Source: an uncultured Propionibacteriaceae bacterium (GTDB taxonomy: Bacteria; Actinomycetota; Actinomycetes; Propionibacteriales; Propionibacteriaceae). Taken from it: a stretch of DNA of 15,633 nucleotides. Made by a program: the position numbers and the translations under genes. Where the stretch lies: NCBI GenBank assembly GCA_937965785.1, contig CALCKT010000053.1, forward strand, positions 1 through 15,633. Reading direction: 5' to 3'. The notes beneath the pieces were generated by a model. It was not told where the DNA came from. It made no database searches and saw only the letters and a list, made by a program, of their open reading frames with translations. This document shows positions 7,312-13,666 of this stretch, one piece after another (position 1 is the stretch's first letter; each line of letters begins with the position of its first letter).

Positions 7312-7472
7312 TAAGGAAAGCAGGGGACGAGAAGGGGGGTGATTCGTGCACGGAAAAGATGGGGGGTGGGGGCGGTGCCTCGATCCGTGTACGGGAGGGA
7401 AGGGACCCTCTTGTCGCTCGCCTCCGTCCGCGGCCCGAAGTCGGCTTGCCCACCGTTCCAGGGGACGACCGG

Positions 7473-7486
7473 TAGGATCGCTGCCC
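7473..7486 (+). promoter_or_regulatory. Candidate leaderless promoter (-10) of thrC
   Basis: TAGGAT at 7473-7478 is 8 nt before the GTG start at 7487, and no Shine-Dalgarno is present. It supports both the GTG start and a leaderless transcript. Confidence 0.45.
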
Positions 7487-8902
7487 GTGCGATACGTCTC
7501 CACCCGTGCCACCGACCACGCCACCAAGGCCTTCAGCGACATCCTCCTGGAGGGCCTGGCGCCCGACGGCGGCCTCTACCTGCCCGTCGAATACCCGAGG
7601 GTGGATGCCGGCACCCTCGCCCGGTGGCGCGACGTGCTGCTCGACGACGGCTACGCAGCTCTCGCCTTCGAGGTGTGCTCCCTGTTCATCGACGACATCC
7701 CCGCCGACGACCTGCTGGGCATCTGCCGGCGCGCCTACGCGCCCGGGAAGTTCTTGGACCCGCAGATCGTGCCGGTCTCCGAACTCTCCGACGGGGTGCG
7801 GCTGGCGCATCTCAGCAACGGCCCGTCGGCGGCCTTCAAGGACATGGCCATGCAGCTGCTCGGCGAGCTGTTCGCCCACGAACTGGCGCGCCGCGGCGAG
7901 CGCCTGACCATTCTCGGCGCCACCTCCGGCGACACCGGCTCGGCCGCCGAGTACGCGCTGCTGGGCAGGCCCGGGATACGGGTGGTGATGCTGTCCCCCG
8001 CGGATCGCATGACCCCGTTCCAGCAGGCGCAGATGTACTCCATCGACGACCCCGGGGTGGTGAACCTGGCCGTCGAGGGTGTCTTCGACGACTGCCAGGA
8101 CCTCGTCAAGGCCATCAACGCCGACGCCGACTTCAAACGCGAACACCGCATCGGCGCGGTGAACTCCATCAACTGGGCGCGCCTGATGGCGCAGGTCGTC
8201 TACTACTTCGCGGCATGGCTGCGTATCGGCAGCGACGCCCCCGTCTCGTTCGCGGTGCCCTCGGGCAACTTCGGCAACATCGCGGCCGGGCACATCGCCC
8301 GCCTCATGGGGCTGCCGATCCGGCACCTGGTGCTGGCCACCAACGAGAACGACGTCCTCGACGAGTTCTTCCGCACCGGCGTCTACCGGCCCCGCGCCGC
8401 GCAGCAGACCCACGCCACCAGTTCCCCGTCCATGGACATCTCGAAGGCGTCGAACTTCGAACGTTTCGTCGCCGACCTGCTGGGCCGCGACGGTGCGCGC
8501 GTCGCCGACCTGTTCGGCCGCGAACTGCCGGAAACCGGCAGGCTCGATCTGTCCGGCGAGGACCGCGACCGTTTCGGTTTCGTCTCGGGTTCCTCCACCC
8601 ACGCCGACCGGCTGGCCGAGATCCGCGCCACATGGGAGAGCGACGGGGTGCTCATCGACCCCCACACCGCCGACGGCGTGCACGTCACCCGCCGGCTGCT
8701 GGCCTGCGGTGAGGTGACCGGACCCGTCGTGGTGCTGGAAACCGCGCTTCCTGTGAAGTTCGCCGAAACCATCACCCAGGCGACCGGGATCGTCCCGCCG
8801 CGCCCCGACCGCTTCGCCGGGATCGAGGATCTCCCCAGGCACGTGACGCGCATTCCCGCGGACGTGGACGCGGTTCGGCGGGTTATTGACGGGGCCGCCT
8901 GA
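7487..8902 (+). CDS. thrC: Threonine synthase
   Basis: Converts O-phosphohomoserine to threonine with pyridoxal phosphate, the last step of threonine synthesis in the cytosol. The 471-residue product is of the long E. coli/yeast type. It begins (M)RYVSTRATDHATKAFSD, exactly where ThrC proteins begin, which fixes the GTG start. The cofactor lysine is K118 in NGPSAAFKDMAMQ. The phosphate-binding loop GATSGDTGSAA lies at about 144-154. PSGNFGNIAAGHIA is at about 258-271. THATSSPSMDIS (308-319) and FGFVSGSSTHADR (363-375) are further family blocks. No homoserine dehydrogenase or kinase gene is adjacent, so it stands alone here. The gene and the next one are bracketed by two inverted copies of a palindromic element. 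Confidence 0.97.
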   Translation: MRYVSTRATDHATKAFSDILLEGLAPDGGLYLPVEYPRVDAGTLARWRDVLLDDGYAALAFEVCSLFIDDIPADDLLGICRRAYAPGKFLDPQIVPVSELSDGVRLAHLSNGPSAAFKDMAMQLLGELFAHELARRGERLTILGATSGDTGSAAEYALLGRPGIRVVMLSPADRMTPFQQAQMYSIDDPGVVNLAVEGVFDDCQDLVKAINADADFKREHRIGAVNSINWARLMAQVVYYFAAWLRIGSDAPVSFAVPSGNFGNIAAGHIARLMGLPIRHLVLATNENDVLDEFFRTGVYRPRAAQQTHATSSPSMDISKASNFERFVADLLGRDGARVADLFGRELPETGRLDLSGEDRDRFGFVSGSSTHADRLAEIRATWESDGVLIDPHTADGVHVTRRLLACGEVTGPVVVLETALPVKFAETITQATGIVPPRPDRFAGIEDLPRHVTRIPADVDAVRRVIDGAA

Positions 8903-8949
8903 AAACGGAAATCGAACCCCTTGTAGGGTAAGAAATCCGGGGGGAAATA

Positions 8950-8987
8950 GCATGCCGGTTCATAAGGAGCATGCCGGTTCATAGGGA
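8950..8987 (+). repeat. 19-bp tandem duplication in the amine oxidase leader
   Basis: Two adjacent 19-bp units (8950-8968 and 8969-8987) beginning GCATGCCGGTTCATA differ at one base: AAGGA in the first, AGGGA in the second. The second unit supplies the start of the working ribosome-binding site, AGGGAGGAA (8983-8991), next to the ATG at 8994. Each unit contains an ATG of its own. Confidence 0.85.
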
Positions 8988-8993
8988 GGAAAC

Positions 8994-10340
8994 ATGCTGG
9001 ACTGCGCCATCATTGGGGCTGGCCTGGCGGGCCTCGTGGCTGCTCGCGACCTGCGGAACCGGGGGCTCGGTGTCGTTGTGCTCGAGGCCCGGGACCGCGT
9101 GGGGGGGCGGGTCGAGAACGGGGTCCTTGCCGACGGCCAGTATGTGGAGCTCGGTGGCCAGTGGATCGGTGCCGGACACGACGCCATCTTCGAGCTGATC
9201 GAGCGTTACGGGCTGAGGACCATTGGTATTCCGGCTCGTGGAAATCTGGTGGTGCGTGTCCACGGCAGATTGCTCGAGGTGCCGTCGGCGGAGGACGGGG
9301 AGGAACTGACCCCGTTCGAGGTCGCGGACCTCAGTCAAGGGCTGCTGAGACTGCGTCGCCTCGCCCACCGGCTGGCCGACGACCCCGCCTGGGTGGCGGC
9401 GAATGGCGCCTGGCTGCGGCAGGATCTGCGGCGCTGGATGCGCACCAACCTACGAACAGGCGGGGCCCAGGCTCGTTTCGGGGAGGTCTACGAGGCCGCT
9501 TTCGGGCCGATGATCCCGCAGGCGACCCTGCAGGAAGGTCTGCAGCAGATCAACTCGGGGCCGAGCCTGGAGACGATGATCGCGAACAACGGCGGGCTGA
9601 ACCAGCAGCGCATCGACGGCGGCATGGCCGCCCTGTGCGAGGCCCTGGCCGCCGATCTCGGGGATGTGGTGCGCCTCGGGAACGCCGTCACGAAGATCAC
9701 CCATGATGAAACCGCCGTCGTCACTCTCGCTTCAGGGGAGACCATAGAGGCGCGCACCGTCGTCTCGACGCTACCGCCCCGCCTGGCCGTCGCCTTGGAA
9801 TACGACCCGCCCCTGCCGCAGTGGAGGCAGGATGTGGCGGAGAAGGTGACGCCGGGAAATGTGATCAAGGCTTACCTGGTTTATGAGACGCCCTTCTGGC
9901 GCGAACGAGGACTTTCAGGGCAGTCGAGCTCTGACGAGGGGGCGGTTCGCGTCACGTTTGACACGACACCGGCCGACTCGACCCGTGGGCTGTTGATGGG
10001 TTTCTTCGAGGGGAACGAGGCCGATTCGCTGGCCCGCCGTCCCCCGGAGGCCCGAAAACGCGCATTCGTTGAGTCGGCCGTCCGTGCGTTCGGGGCGGAG
10101 GCGGCCGAACCCGTCGAATACCTGGAACGGGACTGGAGCTCCGAGCAGTACACGCGGGGCTGCCACGGGGCGCACTTCGCGCCGGGGATCTGGACCTCCA
10201 ACGGCCCCGTCCTGGCCGCCCCCGACGGGTGCCTCTACTGGGCCGGGGCGGAGTACTCGGCCAAGTTCAACGGCTACATGGAAGGCGCTGTCCGCTCCGG
10301 CGAGGAGGTCGCGGCCACGATCGCCGTCGCCCTCATCTGA
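8994..10340 (+). CDS. Flavin-containing amine oxidase family protein
   Basis: FAD-dependent oxidoreductase of 448 residues in the monoamine oxidase/putrescine oxidase family, expected to oxidise a primary or secondary amine with release of an aldehyde and H2O2. The N-terminal Rossmann motif is IIGAGLAGL (6-14), followed by LEARDRVGGRV (30-40) and LGGQWIGAGHDA (53-64), the usual FAD-contacting blocks. The C-terminal AGAEYSAKFNGYMEGAVRSG (417-436) is the conserved flavin-site block. No signal peptide is seen, so it is probably cytosolic. A strong Shine-Dalgarno (AGGGAGGAA) fixes the ATG at 8994. It lies 91 nt after thrC and may share its transcript, though TAGGGT at 8924-8929 is a possible separate -10. 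The substrate is unknown. Confidence 0.88.
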   Translation: MLDCAIIGAGLAGLVAARDLRNRGLGVVVLEARDRVGGRVENGVLADGQYVELGGQWIGAGHDAIFELIERYGLRTIGIPARGNLVVRVHGRLLEVPSAEDGEELTPFEVADLSQGLLRLRRLAHRLADDPAWVAANGAWLRQDLRRWMRTNLRTGGAQARFGEVYEAAFGPMIPQATLQEGLQQINSGPSLETMIANNGGLNQQRIDGGMAALCEALAADLGDVVRLGNAVTKITHDETAVVTLASGETIEARTVVSTLPPRLAVALEYDPPLPQWRQDVAEKVTPGNVIKAYLVYETPFWRERGLSGQSSSDEGAVRVTFDTTPADSTRGLLMGFFEGNEADSLARRPPEARKRAFVESAVRAFGAEAAEPVEYLERDWSSEQYTRGCHGAHFAPGIWTSNGPVLAAPDGCLYWAGAEYSAKFNGYMEGAVRSGEEVAATIAVALI

Positions 10341-10355
10341 CCCCTCCGCCCCTGT

Positions 10356-10428
10356 GCGCGAATCGCGGAGGTTCGACGGTTCAATGTCGTCACACGACGT
10401 TGAAACGTTCTTCTTCCGCGATTCGTGC
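10356..10428. repeat. Nested palindromic element, copy A
   Basis: The outer arms CGAATCGCGGA (10359-10369) and TCCGCGATTCG (10415-10425) pair perfectly; extended to 14 nt (10356-10369, 10415-10428) they pair at 13 positions. The inner arms 10377-10390 and 10394-10407 pair at 12 of 14 around a 3-nt loop. The flanks continue the symmetry: pyrimidine-rich CCCCTCCGCCCC before, purine-rich GGGAGGGGAGG after. It starts about 16 nt after the amine oxidase stop, so it may also end that transcript. It is homologous, in inverted orientation, to copy B at 7241-7311. Confidence 0.8.
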
Positions 10429-10430
10429 CT

Positions 10431-10451
10431 GGGAGGGGAGGGGGGCCGGGG
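10431..10451 (+). other. Potential G-quadruplex
   Basis: Four runs of G (3, 4, 6 and 4 bases) are separated by single A, single A, and CC on the plus strand. This matches the standard intramolecular quadruplex pattern with very short loops. It lies directly after palindrome copy A and about 115 nt before the NADH dehydrogenase start. Confidence 0.6.
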
Positions 10452-10529
10452 CCGCGACTCGAGGGGCCGCGACGGGGGACAATCGGCGTGTATGCTCGGC
10501 CCTCGCGCCTTCCGGTAGATGGGCTTGAC

Positions 10530-10566
10530 TTGGCATGATGCCTCACCGACCAGCACAATAGCCGAT
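10530..10566 (+). promoter_or_regulatory. Candidate promoter of the NADH dehydrogenase gene
   Basis: TTGGCA (10530-10535) and CACAAT (10554-10559) are separated by 18 bp, and CACAAT ends 7 nt before the ATG at 10567. No Shine-Dalgarno is present, again pointing to a leaderless mRNA. GGCATGATGCC (10532-10542), a palindrome with an odd centre, overlaps the -35 and could be an operator half; that is speculative. Confidence 0.4.
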
Positions 10567-12027
10567 ATGCGCAAGCATCATGTTGTGATAATCGGTTCTG
10601 GTTTTGGTGGTCTGTTCGCGGCGAAGGCCTTGAGGCGCGCCGATGTCGATGTGACGTTGATAGCACGCACCACCCATCATCTGTTCCAGCCGCTGCTCTA
10701 CCAGGTGGCGACCGGCATTCTGTCGGAAGGCGAGATCGCCCCCGCGACCCGGGAGGTGCTGCGCAAGAACAAGAACGTGACGGTGCAGCTTGGTCTCGTC
10801 GAGGGGATCGACGTGGAGGCCCGGCAGGTGCGGTGGCGTTTCCACGGCCTCGAACAGGTCACCGACTACGACTCGCTGATCGTCGCGGCCGGTGCGGGGC
10901 AGTCGTACTTCGGCAACGACCACTTCGCCCGCTACGCGCCCGGCATGAAAACCATCGACGACGCCCTGGAGCTGCGGGCCCGGATCTTCGGGGCCTTCGA
11001 GCTGGCCGAACTCGCCCCGGAGGGGGAGGACGTCTCCAGGTTCCTGACCTTCGCGGTCGTCGGTGCGGGACCGACGGGGGTGGAGATGGCCGGGCAGATC
11101 CGGGAACTGGCCTCCAAGACCCTCGTCGGCGAGTTCCGTCGCATCGACACGCGCCAGGCGCGGGTGATCCTCGTCGAGGGCGGTCCCCTGGTGCTGCCCA
11201 GCTTCGGCGAGGACCTCGGCGGCTCGGCGCGCCGGTCGCTGGAGAAACGCGGCGTCGAGGTGTGGACCGAGACGATGGTCACCGAGGTCGACTCGCGCGG
11301 ATTCACCGTCAAACGCAAGGACGGTTCCACCGAAAGGGTGGAGTCGGTGTGCAAGGTGTGGGCCGCCGGTGTCTCCGCGAACCCGCTCGGCCCGCAGCTC
11401 GCCGAACAGACCGGCGCGGAGACTGACCGGGTGGGCAGGGTCAAGGTGCTACCGGACCTGACCCTGCCGGGCCATCCCGAGGTGTTCGTTATCGGCGACC
11501 TGGCCGCCGTCGACGGGGTGCCCGGGGTGGCGCAGGGCGCGATCCAAGGTGCCAGGTATGCGGCCAACGCCATCCGTGGCCAGCTGGCCGGGAACCGCCC
11601 GGAGGCCCCGTTCAAGTACAAGGACAAGGGGTCGATGGCGACGATCTCCCGGTTCTCCGCCGTCGTCAGCGCAGGGAAGGTCAAGTTCTCGGGTTTCCTG
11701 GCCTGGGCGGCGTGGCTGGTGCTGCACCTGCTCTACATCGCGGGCTTCAAGCAGCGGATGTCGACGCTGCTGCACTGGTTCGTCAGCTTCCTCACCCGCG
11801 GCCGGGCGGAACGCGTCACGACGAACCAGCAGATGGTCGGCCGTCTTGCGCTGGAGGAACTCGGCGAGGGCACCAGCGCCCGCCTCATGTCCGGCGCGGC
11901 CGAGGCGACCGGGGAGACAAAACCGGAGGGCTCCGACGAGAAGGAGACGGCACCGGGGGGTTCCGACGAGAAGGAGACGGCGCCGGAGGATTCCGACGAG
12001 AAGGCGACGGCACCGATCGCGGGTTGA
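10567..12027 (+). CDS. ndh: Type II NADH dehydrogenase (NDH-2)
   Basis: Single-subunit, non-proton-pumping NADH:quinone oxidoreductase at the inner face of the membrane, 486 residues. FAD-binding motif VVIIGSGFGGL (6-16); the segment HHLFQPLLYQVATG (37-50), typical of NDH-2; second, NAD-binding motif VVGAGPTGVEMAG (164-176); C-terminal flavin motif VFVIGDLAAV (306-315). Residues 375-410 (FLAWAAWLVLHLLYIAGF and following) supply the membrane-anchoring segments seen in actinobacterial Ndh. After about residue 445 the protein leaves the family and ends in three acidic repeats of type GSDEKETAPG (455-484). The start ATG at 10567 begins at the usual MRKHHVVIIGSG position; an ATG at 10519 is in frame but adds 16 unconserved residues and would read through the likely promoter. 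Confidence 0.94.
   Translation: MRKHHVVIIGSGFGGLFAAKALRRADVDVTLIARTTHHLFQPLLYQVATGILSEGEIAPATREVLRKNKNVTVQLGLVEGIDVEARQVRWRFHGLEQVTDYDSLIVAAGAGQSYFGNDHFARYAPGMKTIDDALELRARIFGAFELAELAPEGEDVSRFLTFAVVGAGPTGVEMAGQIRELASKTLVGEFRRIDTRQARVILVEGGPLVLPSFGEDLGGSARRSLEKRGVEVWTETMVTEVDSRGFTVKRKDGSTERVESVCKVWAAGVSANPLGPQLAEQTGAETDRVGRVKVLPDLTLPGHPEVFVIGDLAAVDGVPGVAQGAIQGARYAANAIRGQLAGNRPEAPFKYKDKGSMATISRFSAVVSAGKVKFSGFLAWAAWLVLHLLYIAGFKQRMSTLLHWFVSFLTRGRAERVTTNQQMVGRLALEELGEGTSARLMSGAAEATGETKPEGSDEKETAPGGSDEKETAPEDSDEKATAPIAG
11929..12018 (+). repeat. 30-bp in-frame tandem repeat at the end of ndh
   Basis: Three 30-bp units encode GSDEKETAPG, GSDEKETAPE and DSDEKATAPI, forming an acidic, proline-bearing tail right before the stop. 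The shared DNA core TCCGACGAGAAGG occurs three times at 30-bp spacing. Copy-number change would be frame-neutral. Confidence 0.85.
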
Positions 12028-12113
12028 GAACCCCGACGCGCCCTCGGTCACCTCGTCCGGCAGGACGGGAGGTCGCGATCTACCCCGTCGCGGTTTGCTG
12101 GCCTTCCCTCTGA

Positions 12114-12177
12114 TTCGCTGGCCTTGTTCACGTTTGCCTGCGCTGTGAGGCCAGCAAACACGAACAAGGCCAGCAAA
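12114..12177. terminator. Large hairpin between convergent genes, likely bidirectional terminator
   Basis: Arms 12114-12137 and 12154-12177 (24 nt each) pair at 21 positions around a 16-nt loop containing TGCGCTGTGAG. It lies between the stops of ndh (plus, 12027) and the sugar symporter (minus, 12275), the place for a shared terminator. No long T-run follows on either strand, as is common in high-GC actinobacteria. It is also the left half of repeat locus R2. Confidence 0.6.
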
Positions 12178-12268
12178 ACCGGGATAGGGCCAGCAAAACC
12201 GGGATAGGGCCAGCAAACCGACGGTAGGGCCAGCAAACCGACGGTAGGGCCAGCAAACCGACGGGGAG
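12149..12268. repeat. Repeat locus R2: 20-bp tandem array
   Basis: Six head-to-tail units begin GGCCAGCAAA: a 19-bp unit at 12149-12167, then 20-bp units at 12168, 12188, 12208, 12228 and 12248. Two units read GGCCAGCAAAACCGGGATAG, and two read GGCCAGCAAACCGACGGTAG; the last diverges at its end. Units are contiguous, with no spacers, so this is not a CRISPR. The array ends about 8 bp from the symporter stop codon. With the hairpin to its left it has the same layout as locus R1 at 620-880. Confidence 0.88.
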
Positions 12269-12274
12269 GCGGGG

Positions 12275-13666
12275 TCAGGCGTCGACCCGCTCCCGGAGGC
12301 GGGCGTTGGCCTTCTCGACGTCGAGGCGGGTGAGCAGGAGGAAGATGAGCGCGTTGGCGATCAGCGGGAACCACACGTACATGACGTAGAGCATCTGGAT
12401 CGCCGAGTCCGGTTGCATGCTCAGTTCGCCGTTGTAACCGCTGGCGGCCAGGAGCCACCCGGCTGCGGCCGTTCCGATGCCGCCGCCGACCTTCACCCCC
12501 AGGGAGGTGCAGGAGAACATGAGTCCGTCGACGCGTTTGCCGGTGCGCAGCCAGGTGTGTTCCGAAGCCTCCGCGATCATTGCGTTGAGAGTCCCCTGCA
12601 GCGGGCTCATCCCCAGGGATGCCACCGCCGAGAGGGCCAGCATGAGCGGGATGTTGTGGAAATAGGCCGCCACCAGCACCCCGAGCCGCCCGAGGGTCGC
12701 GATGACGTAGCCGCCGAGGTTGACCCGGTACATCTCCCCGAATTTCTTCACGATGACGGGGGTCACCAGCAGGCCGACGATGAGCGGGATGTTGATGGCC
12801 CAGGCGAAGGTCCCCAGCAGGTTCTCGTCCCCCAGGATGTACTTCATGAAGTAGATGCCCATGTTGAGCATGGCCGTGAAGATCTGGGTGAGCAGGAAGA
12901 CCACCAGGATGAGGAGGTAGTACTTGTTGGACAGCAGCATCTTGGCCGACTCCAGCACCGTCAGCGTGTCGTCCTTCTGTTTCGTGTCGTCGTCACCGGC
13001 CAGTTCCTCCGGGGACAGTTCCTTGACGGAGAACACCGACAAGGTGTTGACCGCCAGCCCGAGCAGCGCGTAGATGATCGCCATGGTCCGCCAGCCCGCG
13101 GCGCCGCCCCCGAACATCGCCACGCCCCCGACCGTGATGCTCTGGATGAGCAGGTTCGTCCCGAAGGCGAACATGAAACGGATGGAACCCATCTGCACCC
13201 GCTCCGAACCGTTGCGGGTGATGAGCGCGGTCAGTGAGGAATAGGCGATGTTGTTGGCCGTGTAGAACACGGCGTTGAGGAGGGTGTAGGCGATGAAGAA
13301 CCAGGCGTACTTGGCGGTCTCACCCAGTTCGGTGGGGATCGCGAAGATCGCGATGATCATGCCGGCGCAGCCGACGAAACCCCACAGCATCCACGGCCGC
13401 GCCTTGCCCATCCGGGTTTTGGTGCGGTCCAGCAGCGCACCGAAGATGACGTCGGAGAAGCCGTCGAAGAGCCGGGAGAGCATCATGAGCGTGCCGACGA
13501 CGCCCGCGTTGAGACCGGCGGTGTCGGTGAGGTAGATCATGACGAAGGCGGACAGGAGCACGTAGACGACGTTGCCTGCGACATCACCCGAGCCGTAGCC
13601 CACCTTGTTGTACCACTTCAGGTATTTCTTCTCGCCGGCCGCTGCCGTGCTCGTCGTGTCGGTCAT
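12275..13666 (-). CDS. GPH-family sugar:cation symporter (MelB/LacS type)
   Basis: A 463-residue, 12-helix transporter of the glycoside-pentoside-hexuronide group, which takes up a glycoside with Na+ or H+. The N-terminal KVGYGSGDVAGN (21-32) is the hallmark of the family. The helix-2 segment SRLFDGFSDVIFG has R65, D68 and D72 in the positions of the MelB cation-site residues, followed by the loop TRMGKARPW (84-92). A long charged central loop (about 218-240, GDDDTKQKDD) joins the two halves. The start ATG overlaps the lacZ stop as ATGA, and GAGGTGA on the minus strand is a good Shine-Dalgarno. Linkage to lacZ makes a beta-galactoside such as lactose the likely substrate. No IIA-like domain is present at the C-terminus, unlike LacS. 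Confidence 0.92.
   Translation of the reverse strand: MTDTTSTAAAGEKKYLKWYNKVGYGSGDVAGNVVYVLLSAFVMIYLTDTAGLNAGVVGTLMMLSRLFDGFSDVIFGALLDRTKTRMGKARPWMLWGFVGCAGMIIAIFAIPTELGETAKYAWFFIAYTLLNAVFYTANNIAYSSLTALITRNGSERVQMGSIRFMFAFGTNLLIQSITVGGVAMFGGGAAGWRTMAIIYALLGLAVNTLSVFSVKELSPEELAGDDDTKQKDDTLTVLESAKMLLSNKYYLLILVVFLLTQIFTAMLNMGIYFMKYILGDENLLGTFAWAINIPLIVGLLVTPVIVKKFGEMYRVNLGGYVIATLGRLGVLVAAYFHNIPLMLALSAVASLGMSPLQGTLNAMIAEASEHTWLRTGKRVDGLMFSCTSLGVKVGGGIGTAAAGWLLAASGYNGELSMQPDSAIQMLYVMYVWFPLIANALIFLLLTRLDVEKANARLRERVDA

Larger units (their letters stand above)
7160..7486. other. Repeat- and G-rich intergenic region before thrC
   Basis: This 327-bp gap has no plausible gene. It holds a small hairpin just after the permease stop (CGGGA/TCCCG, 7162-7177), a nested palindrome (7241-7311), and three degenerate direct repeats beginning CGATTCGTGTA-like at 7303, 7340 and 7381. 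G-tracts run from 7334 to 7404, and the thrC promoter box is at 7473. The direct repeats read CGATTCGTG, TGATTCGTG and CGATCCGTG, each followed by a purine-rich run. Confidence 0.7.

Noticed and set aside
7265..8953. Long open frame (562 codons) on the minus strand opposite thrC
   Set aside because: It lies wholly antisense to a clear threonine synthase, has G/R/H/V/D-rich composition typical of mirror frames in GC-rich DNA, and shows no domain.
8971..9198. Small ORF starting in the 19-bp repeat before the amine oxidase
   Set aside because: Although AAGGAG precedes it, the spacing to the ATG is only about one base and the frame overlaps the amine oxidase without recognisable features.
12149..12268. 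CRISPR array
   Set aside because: The 20-bp units are contiguous with no unique spacers, vary in sequence, and no cas genes are nearby. The same applies to 679-754.
12413..13237. 274-codon plus-strand frame opposite the symporter
   Set aside because: Repetitive E, H, D, Q and R composition typical of an antisense frame; the symporter is unambiguous.
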